From contig JALHPX010000193.1 in assembly GCA_022842225.1 (NCBI GenBank), positions 1 through 6,199 of the forward strand: a stretch of 6,199 bases of DNA, written 5' to 3'. This DNA comes from a bacterium. GTDB taxonomy: Bacteria; Bdellovibrionota; FAC87; UBA2466. The position numbers were made by a program, and so were the translations under genes. Shown in pieces: positions 1-5,988 of this stretch (the stretch's first letter is position 1; every line of letters starts with the position of its first letter). The notes under the pieces are model-generated. The model was not told the DNA's origin. It ran no database searches and saw only the letters and a program-made list of their open reading frames with translations.

Positions 1-86
1 AGCTGACGTACGGGATGTCGCTCAAAACCGATCCCGTGGGATTCCAAGCATTTGGAGTGCGCTTCCTATGGGAAATACGCGGCTAA
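1..86 (+). CDS. C-terminal end of a protein, possibly an outer-membrane beta-barrel (partial)
   Basis: The frame whose first complete codon begins at base 3 is open from the window edge to a TAA at 84-86 and gives 27 residues. The last part, GFQAFGVRFLWEIRG, alternates small or polar residues with bulky hydrophobic and aromatic ones, as in the closing strand of outer-membrane beta-barrel proteins. The family cannot be named from so little. Another frame is open from base 2 to a TAG at 137-139, but its product is rich in Arg and Ser and looks less natural. No terminator follows the stop directly. The first strong one is at 623-664, so the intervening 530 bp could be a very long 3' untranslated region of this gene rather than an independent RNA. 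Confidence 0.5.
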   Translation, partial: LTYGMSLKTDPVGFQAFGVRFLWEIRG

Positions 87-622
87 GTCTGCGATTTTCT
101 TCCCTTATCCGCCAGAATACGCAACTAGTATACACTTAGCCTCGATTTCCCCCGCCTAGTTTTAGTACACCCTAAGTTCATGAAACCCTTCACGAAGTTC
201 GTATTCGCAAAGTGGACGTCTCTAATCTTTAGACGTGTCTAGGGTGGGGCAATGTGAAAAGGCTGGGGGTAGGCCCACTTACGCCTCCGGCGGTTTTGGC
301 ATCCCGGATGCAATACCTATATCCAAGCACAGCCCAAATAGGACGACGGCAAAGGGGCACATACAACACGGTGAGCAACTAAGTACGGCAGAACGAAAGC
401 AACTAGACACAAACATACGACACAAAAAAAAAGAGCAACTTGAATCAGCAACTTAGAAACAACAAAGCAAACAGCAAGTACGGCAACTAAGAAGAACTTT
501 AAAAATACTCAACTTGGTAACGACAGAGATAACAACTAGAGACGCAAAATCGATACACAGAAAAAGCATCAACTTGTACGACATCGATTAGCAGAACACT
601 TGAGTCCCTAATAGCCGAATTT
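87..622. other. Gene-free stretch with structured, repeat-rich sequence
   Basis: No reading frame here looks like a protein. The left part holds inverted repeats. GAATACG (115-121) is complementary to CGTATTC (200-206), and AAGTGG (210-215) to CCACTT (275-280), the latter pair enclosing ACGTCT/AGACGT (216-221 with 231-236). Small hairpins follow at 282-292 (CGCC/GGCG) and 299-311 (GCATC/GATGC), and CCTAT (316-320) can pair with ATAGG (338-342). From about 361 the sequence becomes A-rich and T-poor with recurring short motifs. I found no promoter with good -35 and -10 boxes. TATACA at 129-134 is a possible -10, but it has no matching -35. Confidence 0.6.
376..604 (+). repeat. Array of CAACT boxes interleaved with GTACGRCA-like boxes
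   Basis: Exact CAACT occurs at 376, 400, 436, 449, 484, 510, 533 and 570. Near-matches are GAACT at 494 and CACTTGAG at 597-604. Successive distances are 24, 36, 13, 35, 26, 23 and 37, close to multiples of 12. The next bases are usually A or T followed by purines (AAG, AGA, TGA, TAG, TGG). A second motif occurs at 383-390 and 478-485 (GTACGGCA), 415-422 (ATACGACA), 517-525 (GTAACGACA) and 576-583 (GTACGACA). The ten bases AAGTACGGCA are identical at 381-390 and 476-485. Units between boxes are not conserved, so this is neither a tandem duplication nor a CRISPR array. It looks more like a set of binding or pairing sites in a single-stranded RNA. Confidence 0.7.
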
Positions 623-664
623 CGCGGGGGCTTTCTCATCGGAGAAAGCCCCCGCGGTTTTTTT
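623..664 (+). terminator. Strong intrinsic terminator, plus-strand orientation
   Basis: A perfect 15-bp GC-rich stem (arms 623-637 and 642-656) with the 4-nt loop ATCG is followed by one G and seven Ts at 658-664. On the minus strand the base of the stem is followed by AAATTCGG, which is not a U-tract. It is therefore built to stop transcription arriving from the left, and it would protect the convergent gene that ends at 670. Confidence 0.93.
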
Positions 665-669
665 GTGCT

Positions 670-2394
670 CTACTCTTTTTGCAGCGCGCGCGCTAATTCC
701 AGCGCAGAACAATTTTCACAGGCCTTGGCGATCGAATACGGTGCATAGGGCGACTTGCCGTTTATGGCGAGGGCGCGAAAGATGAGATTCTTCTCCGAAA
801 GAATTTCGCGTTTTTCGATAGGGCTTGGCGTCTTGGTATGGGAGATGCGGGGCTCGACTTGCTTCACTACTTCTAAAAGATCGTCTTCCCAGGTTGAGGA
901 TAGAGCCGCCTGAATAAATTTAGTTCCCACTTCTTGGCTGCCGCGCAAGTGGGGTTCAACAACCGTCCAGCCGTTTTGTAGCCAGTACTGGCGTACACTG
1001 GAGAATAGGGGACGAGGCGGGTGCTCCGCGCTGCGAGGCACATGGATAACGATTTTCTGCTGCGCTTTTACTGCCACTGACTCAGGTGCTCTGGGCTCGT
1101 AGATATCGACGATAAAACTAACTTCGTCTTGCGCCCTAACCGCTTGCCGGTGCCAGCGTTGGGCACAGCCCCCGGTGTCTTTTTGTTCCCAGAGTGTTTT
1201 TGTGCTGCCGCGGTCAAAGAGCACTATGTGGTCAGCCTTCTCGAGCGAGCTCACAGCGGCAATAGCGCGCGGCATGTTGGTGCCCTCGGCGTAGACGACT
1301 GTCTCGTGCGCGGAAGCGGGTGCGGCGACAGAGAGTGGCCACTCGCCTATGCGAGTACCGCTCGCATCGATGGAGAAAAGCTTTACCTGCGGTAAACCCC
1401 AATCTTGGGTCTCTAACGAGAGTGCAAGTCGATCCGCGGAAAGCGAAAGTTGAGCGGCGGGAAGTTTCTCAGCGCTCAGAGTGCGTGGTGCGGAATTCGT
1501 CTTGAGTGAATAGAGCCGCACCACCGCTCCATTGCCGTCGGTGTCCTCAAGCACAAAGAGATTGCGCTCGTCTTTGGTAAAAGCTGCTTGGACAACGCGC
1601 GACTGGGTGGTGAGATTGCGGGTTTTGCCGTCTTCAAAGAGATAGAGTTCCGACTTTGTGTTTGAGACGACTTTGGCAAAAACTACTTGATTGGTCGATG
1701 GAGAGACGTCGTGCAACTGGAAAGAAGCCTTGTTCGAGAACGCAATGGTGGTGGGTTGCCCATCGCCTACTTTCCACTTTGAAAGTGAGAAACCATTTTC
1801 GACTTTCTGAGTAAGGAAAGCGTTCTGCGGTCCTGCCCATTTGAAATCGAGAACTTGGTGGCCTTCCAGATGCTTTTCCCAGTTTTGATCCTTGGAGATC
1901 CAAAGACCTGTCCCAGCTTCGACAGCGGCAATGCGCTTTAGAGACGGATCCAGCGCGGCATCGCGAATAGAGACCGCGGCGGGCAGCGCGGGGGTCACCT
2001 TTTTACTAGCGATATCCAGATGCAGTAGCGAAGTCTGGTTGCCCCGATCCGCCTCCGAAGCCGCCAATAAGTAGATTGAGCGATCGCTTTGCACGAGCAG
2101 CCGCCGAATCTTCCAGACTCCGAAATCAGCAGTGGAGAACAGGCATTTGCCCGACTGGTTCACATAGGCTTCGCCGCCGGCCGGCTGAGCGTTTGCATTT
2201 GCTTGGGCGGAGTGGGGAGGAGCTGCTTGCACGTTGCGGGGAACGGGGGGCTTAGTCGCGGTAGAAGGCAGTTTGCCGCCTGAATTGAGCTCGATTTGGC
2301 CGGGTGCAGCTTTGTGGCGGATTTTCGCCTCTAACTTCGATGCGCTGAATATAAGGAATAGCCAGGCGCTTAAGAGAATGAGCGTTTGCTTCAT
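670..2394 (-). CDS. Exported beta-propeller protein with a truncated S9 (prolyl oligopeptidase)-like domain
   Basis: The product has 574 residues. Residues 1-24 are a signal peptide (hydrophobic core LILLSAWLFLIFSAS, then LEAK). A Pro/Ala/Asn-rich linker runs to about 78. Residues about 84-415 show repeated short beta-strand units with TolB/DPP-like patterns (LYLFEDGKTRNLT, VKLFSIDASGTRIGEWPL), suggesting a beta-propeller. Residues 447-515 match the start of an S9 hydrolase domain: KIVIHVPR stands where HGGP is usual, then QNGWTVVEPHLRGS, then DDLLEVVKQVEPRI. The family's next element, the GxSxGG nucleophile elbow, is missing, as are the later Asp and His. The tail diverges and carries CENC (559-562). 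It is probably a non-catalytic periplasmic or surface protein. I chose the ATG at 2394 over an upstream start at 2505 because it opens the signal peptide and has AAGGG eight bases before it. The upstream start would also run through the divergent chaperone gene. Confidence 0.85.
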   Translation of the reverse strand: MKQTLILLSAWLFLIFSASKLEAKIRHKAAPGQIELNSGGKLPSTATKPPVPRNVQAAPPHSAQANANAQPAGGEAYVNQSGKCLFSTADFGVWKIRRLLVQSDRSIYLLAASEADRGNQTSLLHLDIASKKVTPALPAAVSIRDAALDPSLKRIAAVEAGTGLWISKDQNWEKHLEGHQVLDFKWAGPQNAFLTQKVENGFSLSKWKVGDGQPTTIAFSNKASFQLHDVSPSTNQVVFAKVVSNTKSELYLFEDGKTRNLTTQSRVVQAAFTKDERNLFVLEDTDGNGAVVRLYSLKTNSAPRTLSAEKLPAAQLSLSADRLALSLETQDWGLPQVKLFSIDASGTRIGEWPLSVAAPASAHETVVYAEGTNMPRAIAAVSSLEKADHIVLFDRGSTKTLWEQKDTGGCAQRWHRQAVRAQDEVSFIVDIYEPRAPESVAVKAQQKIVIHVPRSAEHPPRPLFSSVRQYWLQNGWTVVEPHLRGSQEVGTKFIQAALSSTWEDDLLEVVKQVEPRISHTKTPSPIEKREILSEKNLIFRALAINGKSPYAPYSIAKACENCSALELARALQKE

Positions 2395-2456
2395 CGAGTC
2401 AGCCCTTTTCAAAGTGTCTTTCGTGCCTATTATATTAACAAAAGGGGACTCCCGCT
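2395..2456. promoter_or_regulatory. Divergent promoter region between the propeller gene and the J-protein gene
   Basis: These 62 bp must drive both flanking genes. On the minus strand there is an exact TATAAT (plus-strand coordinates 2429-2434) about 35 bp before the 2394 start, without a recognisable -35. On the plus strand the same AT-rich patch gives TATTAT (2428-2433) or TATATT (2431-2436), so the two -10 elements overlap. Ribosome sites are AGGGGA at 2442-2447 for the chaperone GTG start and AAGGG on the minus strand for the propeller gene. Overlapping -10 boxes would make the two promoters compete for polymerase. That consequence is inferred. Confidence 0.5.
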
Positions 2457-3422
2457 GTGCTCGACCGCGATCTGTATGAAATTTTGGGCGTGACGCCCAC
2501 CGCAACGGAAGCCGAAATCCGTAAGGCCTTCCACAAATTGGCGAAGCAGTACCATCCGGATCGCAATCCCGACGACAAGGAGAGCGAGAAGAAGTTCAAA
2601 GAGGCAAGCTTTGCCCACGAAGTTCTGCGGGACAAAAAGAAACGCGCGCAATACGATCAAATGCGCACTGCCCGCTCTCGCGGTGGTTTCCGCGGCGGCC
2701 CGCGCCCAGGTGGCGGCGGTGGCCCAGAATGGTCCGGTGGCGAGCCGTTTAGTGCGGAAGCGTTTGGCGACTTTGGTCTGGGAGATTTATTCAACGAAAT
2801 TTTTGGTGGTGGATTTTCGCAAGGGCAAGCGAGTGGTGGTTTTCAACGCCAAGGTGGTAGACCCGGTGGCGGCTTTGCACGCCGTGGTCAGGACCGTGAA
2901 GCGAGTCTCACTGTTTCCTTTCAAGAAGCCGCCCGCGGCGGCGAACGCGCGCTGGAATTTACCGACGGTAGACGACTCACCGTGAAAATTCCAGAAGGTG
3001 TGAAGGACGGCGGCAAGATCAAGCTATCTCAAGCAGGCGAGCCCGGAATGAACGGCGGACCAAACGGGGACTTGATTCTTACTCTGCAGGTGCAGCCGCA
3101 CCCGTTCTTTGTGCGCGAGGGGCACGATATTGTGCTTCTGCTGCCTTTGAGTTTTTCGGAAGCGGTATTGGGAACCGAGATCGATATCCCTACAATCGAC
3201 GGCAAAGTCGTCCTGAAAATTCCCAAGGGAATTTCGAGCGGCCAGCGCTTAAAGCTGAAGGGCAAGGGTATCAAAAACAGCGCGACCGGTGAGCGCGGCA
3301 ATCAATTTGTTGAAGTGCAGATTCGTATTCCCAAACAAGCCGATGATTCCTACGAGCAGGCGGCAAAAGCCGCGGCGCAAAGTGCGTTTAACCCGCGCGC
3401 TGAGTGGAATGTATTCGCTTAG
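2457..3422 (+). CDS. cbpA: J-domain co-chaperone, class B DnaJ / CbpA type
   Basis: This is a 321-residue Hsp40 that would stimulate the DnaK ATPase and deliver unfolded clients in the cytoplasm. The J domain occupies residues 5-69, with the HPD signature at 33-35 and the usual YDQM end. A Gly/Phe-rich linker spans about 75-143. Two client-binding beta domains follow (about 148-214 and 216-293), with the family motifs GDLILTLQVQPHPFFVREG and VVLKIPKGISSGQRLKLKGKG. There is no cysteine at all, so the class A zinc-finger domain is absent. The length is close to that of E. coli CbpA (about 306). The GTG start at 2457 is supported by AGGGGA about nine bases upstream and by the J domain beginning straight after it. 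The gene is not next to dnaK or grpE here, so it is likely an accessory J-protein rather than the main DnaJ. The last four bases overlap the stop of the convergent DUF72 gene. Confidence 0.93.
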   Translation: MLDRDLYEILGVTPTATEAEIRKAFHKLAKQYHPDRNPDDKESEKKFKEASFAHEVLRDKKKRAQYDQMRTARSRGGFRGGPRPGGGGGPEWSGGEPFSAEAFGDFGLGDLFNEIFGGGFSQGQASGGFQRQGGRPGGGFARRGQDREASLTVSFQEAARGGERALEFTDGRRLTVKIPEGVKDGGKIKLSQAGEPGMNGGPNGDLILTLQVQPHPFFVREGHDIVLLLPLSFSEAVLGTEIDIPTIDGKVVLKIPKGISSGQRLKLKGKGIKNSATGERGNQFVEVQIRIPKQADDSYEQAAKAAAQSAFNPRAEWNVFA

Positions 3423-4345
3423 CCCTCTGGAGAAGCTTTTTCTAAAATTTCGATGATTGCCGAGATAGTGAGTGGTGCGCAGCCTTCGGCACGGTTGTTC
3501 ACTAGGGTGAAGGCGCGCTTTTTTTCGATCCTGGCTTTATCGATAATAGTTGCGGCTTCTCTGCGCAATTGCGGCTGCTCGTTTTGGATGCGGTTGTAAG
3601 GAGAATACGCCTCCACCGCCTGTTCATATTTCACGCCCGGCTGAAGCAAGATTCTGGAAAGATAAAACGGCAGGTCGAAGCCTTCGGCCTTCTCTAACTG
3701 CTCGGCGAGGGAAGGCATGCGGGTCCAGCTATTAAAGACGTGCCCCACCGCCAGCTCCTCTAACAATGAGAAGTAAGGCTTCTCTAGCCAATTGCGATTG
3801 CGCATTTCGATTGCAAATTCCATCTCGCCGACAGAAGTGACTTCCGCCAAGAAATGACCCAGTCGCTCGACGAATTCAGAACCATTTTGCAGCATACCCG
3901 GGTAAAACTGCGAGAACTCAAACATCACAGGTCCCAGGCGGTTTCTAAAGGGCGAAAGTGGGCGGATGAAATTTTCGATAAAGGCTTCGGCATTGAGGAA
4001 ATCGGGATTGAGTTGGCCCGCTTCTTTGCCGTAACGCTTGATATTGGGATAGCGAAAAACGGTCACGCGCTCAGTCGCTTTGGGAATAAAGAGAAAACCA
4101 TCTGGTGTCTGCTGGCAGTAGGTTTCAAATGCTTTGGCGGTAGGCCAGGTATAGTAAGTGTGATCCACACCGACTGCAGAGTAGTGTTCGGCGTACTCGG
4201 ATAGGCACTCCGCTTGAAAAGCCTTATCCGTCTTATATTCACGACGATAGATTAGGTCTTTCCAGCCTTCGTACTTCCAACTGGAAGTTCCAAAATACAG
4301 CTGCTGCTCACGAAATTTAGCAATGGAAGCGTCCACCAAGCACAT
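3419..4345 (-). CDS. DUF72 / YecE-like protein
   Basis: The 308-residue product matches the DUF72 (YecE) family, TIM-barrel-like cytoplasmic proteins of unknown biochemical function. Family landmarks appear in order: YFGTSSWKYEGW at 17-28, a YAEHYSAVGVDHTYYTWP segment at 51-68, FLFIPKATERVT at 84-95, LGPVMFEFSQFYP at 137-149, FAIEMRNRNWL at 177-187, and VNNRAEGCAP at 282-291, the equivalent of the usual NN..EG.AP ending. It is slightly longer than the common 240-275 residues. The usual Y-V-R-L-H-G stretch is replaced by FYLSRILLQPG (227-237). There is no clear Shine-Dalgarno before the ATG at 4345, so translation may depend on readthrough from the thioredoxin-like gene 50 bp upstream. The TAA stop shares TTAG with the chaperone stop. 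Confidence 0.9.
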   Translation of the reverse strand: MCLVDASIAKFREQQLYFGTSSWKYEGWKDLIYRREYKTDKAFQAECLSEYAEHYSAVGVDHTYYTWPTAKAFETYCQQTPDGFLFIPKATERVTVFRYPNIKRYGKEAGQLNPDFLNAEAFIENFIRPLSPFRNRLGPVMFEFSQFYPGMLQNGSEFVERLGHFLAEVTSVGEMEFAIEMRNRNWLEKPYFSLLEELAVGHVFNSWTRMPSLAEQLEKAEGFDLPFYLSRILLQPGVKYEQAVEAYSPYNRIQNEQPQLRREAATIIDKARIEKKRAFTLVNNRAEGCAPLTISAIIEILEKASPEG

Positions 4346-4368
4346 TGTTGGCGAATATCGACCGGTGG

Positions 4369-4388
4369 GTCAAGCCGTAGTGCTTGAC
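4369..4388 (-). other. Intercistronic hairpin between two minus-strand genes
   Basis: GTCAAGC (4369-4375) and GCTTGAC (4382-4388) form a perfect 7-bp stem with a 6-nt loop in the 50-bp gap between the thioredoxin-like gene and the DUF72 gene. No U-tract follows on the minus strand, so it is not a classical intrinsic terminator. It could be an attenuating or mRNA-stabilising stem, or chance. Confidence 0.45.
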
Positions 4389-4395
4389 TGGCAAC

Positions 4396-5322
4396 TTACT
4401 TCGGCGTGGACGAGAGTTTGGGTTCCAAACCATTCGCGCTCCCGGCAACGGCGCGGCCGGTGAACAGCGAAGTCTTGGCGTCGAGATGGCCGCGGTATTT
4501 GGAGAAATAGCGGCTATAGAGTTGCTCTAAGGCCTGGCCTTCTTCCCACACCACTGGCTTGCCTTGCTTCATTTCAAGAGCCAGGAACTTGGGGACATTT
4601 TCGTGCGAGTACTTGTCTTTGTTGGGAAAGAGCTCCATCAAAGCGCGCGAATCAAAAACTTTTTCGGACGGATCGTCTAAGACGATCGAGTGCAAGACGA
4701 AATTCTTTTGCGGAAAACGTTTCATGTAGGTCTCAAACAGCATGCGGTACTCGCGGCTGCTCTGACACCAGCTGGGAGACACAATAAAGAAGTGCAAAGC
4801 TTCGGGCTCGGACTGAGCAAGCTTGGTGAAGGATTTCAAATACTGCAACTGGCGGAAGCTGCTCTTCACAGCTTCGGGTTTGCCTTCAAGGGCTTTGGCC
4901 ATTGCCACGCGTTCGCTGATGGGTACTCGGTCAAACGCCGAGCGAACCAGCGGTAATTGGTGGCTCAATAAGCGATTAGAAATCTTGGCTGTTCCATCGG
5001 TGGGAACAGAGGTCGAAAGCAGCAAGGCTTTGGGGCGAATCGCGGAGCGCATGGTCTTCCATTCCCCATCTAATTGGATCATTTCTTGCGCGGTCATCAG
5101 ACGCATCGAGCTGCCGTCGTTTACATAGGGCAAAATCTCATCTTGGTTGCGGCCTTCGCGAAATTCTACGCTGAAGGGAAGATAGAAAAAGCGATACATG
5201 TAGAGCAGCTTATTCGTCTTCGCTGCGGGCTTTGCGCTTGCTTCTGCGGCCAGTGCCGTAGGAGAGAGGATGAAAGACAAGGCTGCAAGTCCACCGATGA
5301 ATAAGGTCTTGATGAAGTTCAT
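4396..5322 (-). CDS. Exported thioredoxin-fold-like protein with a single cysteine (WCQS)
   Basis: The product has 308 residues with a clear signal peptide (IKTLFIGGLAALSFILS, likely cut after ALA at 23-25), so it should act in the periplasm. Residues about 175-275 resemble a thioredoxin fold. A strand, HFFIVSP, leads into WCQSSREYR (185-193) at the position of the WCxxC active site. Another strand, NFVLHSIVLDD, follows at 207-217, and NVPKFLAL (242-249) supplies the Val-Pro typical of the cis-proline loop. Cys186 is the only cysteine in the protein, so it cannot form the usual redox disulfide; it could act as a monothiol or be purely structural. Residues 35-170 match nothing I recognise. AGAGG lies only about one base before the ATG, an unusually short spacing, but later starts would destroy the signal peptide. 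Confidence 0.75.
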   Translation of the reverse strand: MNFIKTLFIGGLAALSFILSPTALAAEASAKPAAKTNKLLYMYRFFYLPFSVEFREGRNQDEILPYVNDGSSMRLMTAQEMIQLDGEWKTMRSAIRPKALLLSTSVPTDGTAKISNRLLSHQLPLVRSAFDRVPISERVAMAKALEGKPEAVKSSFRQLQYLKSFTKLAQSEPEALHFFIVSPSWCQSSREYRMLFETYMKRFPQKNFVLHSIVLDDPSEKVFDSRALMELFPNKDKYSHENVPKFLALEMKQGKPVVWEEGQALEQLYSRYFSKYRGHLDAKTSLFTGRAVAGSANGLEPKLSSTPK

Positions 5323-5326
5323 ACCT

Positions 5327-5356
5327 CTAATAAGTGCAATGGTGGTGCCATGTTAA
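5327..5356 (-). promoter_or_regulatory. Possible promoter for the thioredoxin-like gene
   Basis: On the minus strand, TTAACA (plus-strand 5351-5356, five of six to the -35 consensus) is separated by 18 bp from TATTAG (5327-5332, four of six to the -10). Transcription would then begin at or next to the ATG, giving a leaderless or nearly leaderless message. The surrounding 5350-5385 is AT-rich and could hold an alternative upstream promoter. Confidence 0.28.
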
Positions 5357-5445
5357 GTAATTGAATTTAATAGGCTAAATTGTGTCGGAAGGGGTTCTTT
5401 TTGGCGAAGTTCTAAGCGGCTGTATTCAGGTTGTGCAGGTAGCGC

Positions 5446-5988
5446 TCAGGGGGTGGTGGATTCTTGGAGTAGCTGCTGGAGTGCTTTTTGATTTTCGGGA
5501 GAGAGGTTATGAGAGGCTGCTTCGAGTTCGGCTGCCATCCGCTTCGCGAGAGCGTCTTTGTCCTCAATTGAATTCGTGGCTTCGAGGAGTTCGTCTGTGA
5601 AATCATTTTTGTCGTCTTCCAACTGTTGCTGAAACTCCTGGTAGCTTTGCGTTCCGTACCAGACTCCCAATCCACCGAGGCCCATTAAGTGCAAGCGGCG
5701 GAATCGATTCCAGGCCAAAGAGAACTTTGGATGCTTCTCGTTCAAGTGAGCAAGGCTCGGCAAATAGAGTGGGTAGTAGACTCCCGTAAGCATGAAACTA
5801 TTGGCGAGGATCGTTTTGGCAATTTGAGCGCGGGGAGACTGCGATTTTATCGCCGCCGCAAGGCCGCGATAGGTGAGCTCGCAGTTTCCAGCCCACACGT
5901 TCCCGCCGATGAGCGGGAACGCCGAGAATAGTAGAATCACTAACCAAGCGCAGTGCTGGCGGTTACTTTTGAGAGTTATAGCGCTCAT
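5446..5988 (-). CDS. Hypothetical exported or membrane protein with a coiled-coil-like C-terminus
   Basis: I do not recognise the family of this 180-residue protein. Residues 14-33 form a signal peptide or anchor (AWLVILLFSAFPLIGGNVWA, with VWA as a plausible cleavage site). After it come a Cys at 36, a moderately hydrophobic stretch at 60-81 (ILANSFMLTGVYYPLYLPSL) and a Gly-rich one at 99-112 (LHLMGLGGLGVWYG). From about 115 to 176 it is a charged Glu/Gln/Leu-rich helix that could form a coiled coil. It would sit in or across the cytoplasmic membrane, or in the periplasm. I use the ATG at 5988; a TTG codon lies directly before it. There is no strong ribosome site, but the start lies 26 bases inside the end of the preceding gene, which points to translational coupling. 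Confidence 0.7.
   Translation of the reverse strand: MSAITLKSNRQHCAWLVILLFSAFPLIGGNVWAGNCELTYRGLAAAIKSQSPRAQIAKTILANSFMLTGVYYPLYLPSLAHLNEKHPKFSLAWNRFRRLHLMGLGGLGVWYGTQSYQEFQQQLEDDKNDFTDELLEATNSIEDKDALAKRMAAELEAASHNLSPENQKALQQLLQESTTP

Larger units (their letters stand above)
205..664 (+). ncRNA. Candidate repeat-rich non-coding RNA ending in an intrinsic terminator
   Basis: The case rests on three things seen in the sequence. First, compatible short stems cluster at 210-345 and would make a compact 5' domain. Second, a 240-nt A-rich tract follows that is almost free of self-complementarity and carries repeated CAACT boxes. Third, a textbook terminator at 623-664 works only in the plus direction, with no credible gene between the TAA at 84-86 and it. 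Stop codons recur within the repeats, which argues against translation. The 5' end is unknown; it could lie anywhere from about 90 to 210, and the start given is nominal. I found no tmRNA, RNase P, 6S or SRP core motifs. Bdellovibrio bacteriovorus is known to make a very abundant attack-phase RNA containing a c-di-GMP riboswitch (merRNA). The resemblance is only in general design, and I cannot find the canonical GEMM-I core here. Confidence 0.5.

Noticed and set aside
10..37. Hairpin ACGGGAT/ATCCCGT as a terminator
   Set aside because: It lies inside the partial coding sequence and has no U-tract after it.
200..360. c-di-GMP (GEMM-I) riboswitch, suggested by GGGGCAA, GCCTCCGGC and GGCAAAG
   Set aside because: The fragments are in the wrong order and spacing, and the conserved GACGCAAAGC...CCUAA core and paired GGCAAACC are not present. 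A covariance-model search would settle it.
235..456. 73-codon plus-strand reading frame beginning with GTG inside the gene-free stretch
   Set aside because: It starts inside a predicted stem, has no ribosome site, gives a low-complexity product with no domain, and ends within the repeat array.
376..604. CRISPR array
   Set aside because: The repeated units are only five to ten bases, spacers are of unequal length, and no cas genes are near.
1..664. tmRNA, RNase P RNA, 6S RNA or SRP RNA
   Set aside because: I saw no tmRNA tRNA-like ends, no RNase P GAGGAAAGUCC core and no SRP GGAAGCAGCC loop.
1129..1505. Plus-strand reading frames opposite the propeller gene
   Set aside because: They are antisense shadows with Arg/Cys-rich, domain-less products and no ribosome sites; the minus-strand frame is clearly coding.
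2395..2505. Longer start for the propeller gene at 2505
   Set aside because: The extra 37 residues precede a perfect signal peptide and overlap the start of the divergent chaperone gene; the ATG at 2394 has its own ribosome site.
3854..4204. 116-codon plus-strand frame opposite the DUF72 gene
   Set aside because: The minus frame matches a known family throughout, and this frame is its antisense shadow.
5412..5675. Minus-strand 87-codon frame overlapping the end of the hypothetical exported protein gene
   Set aside because: The product is Ser/Lys/Thr-rich and unstructured in appearance, has no domain, and lies in a shifted frame of a better-supported gene.
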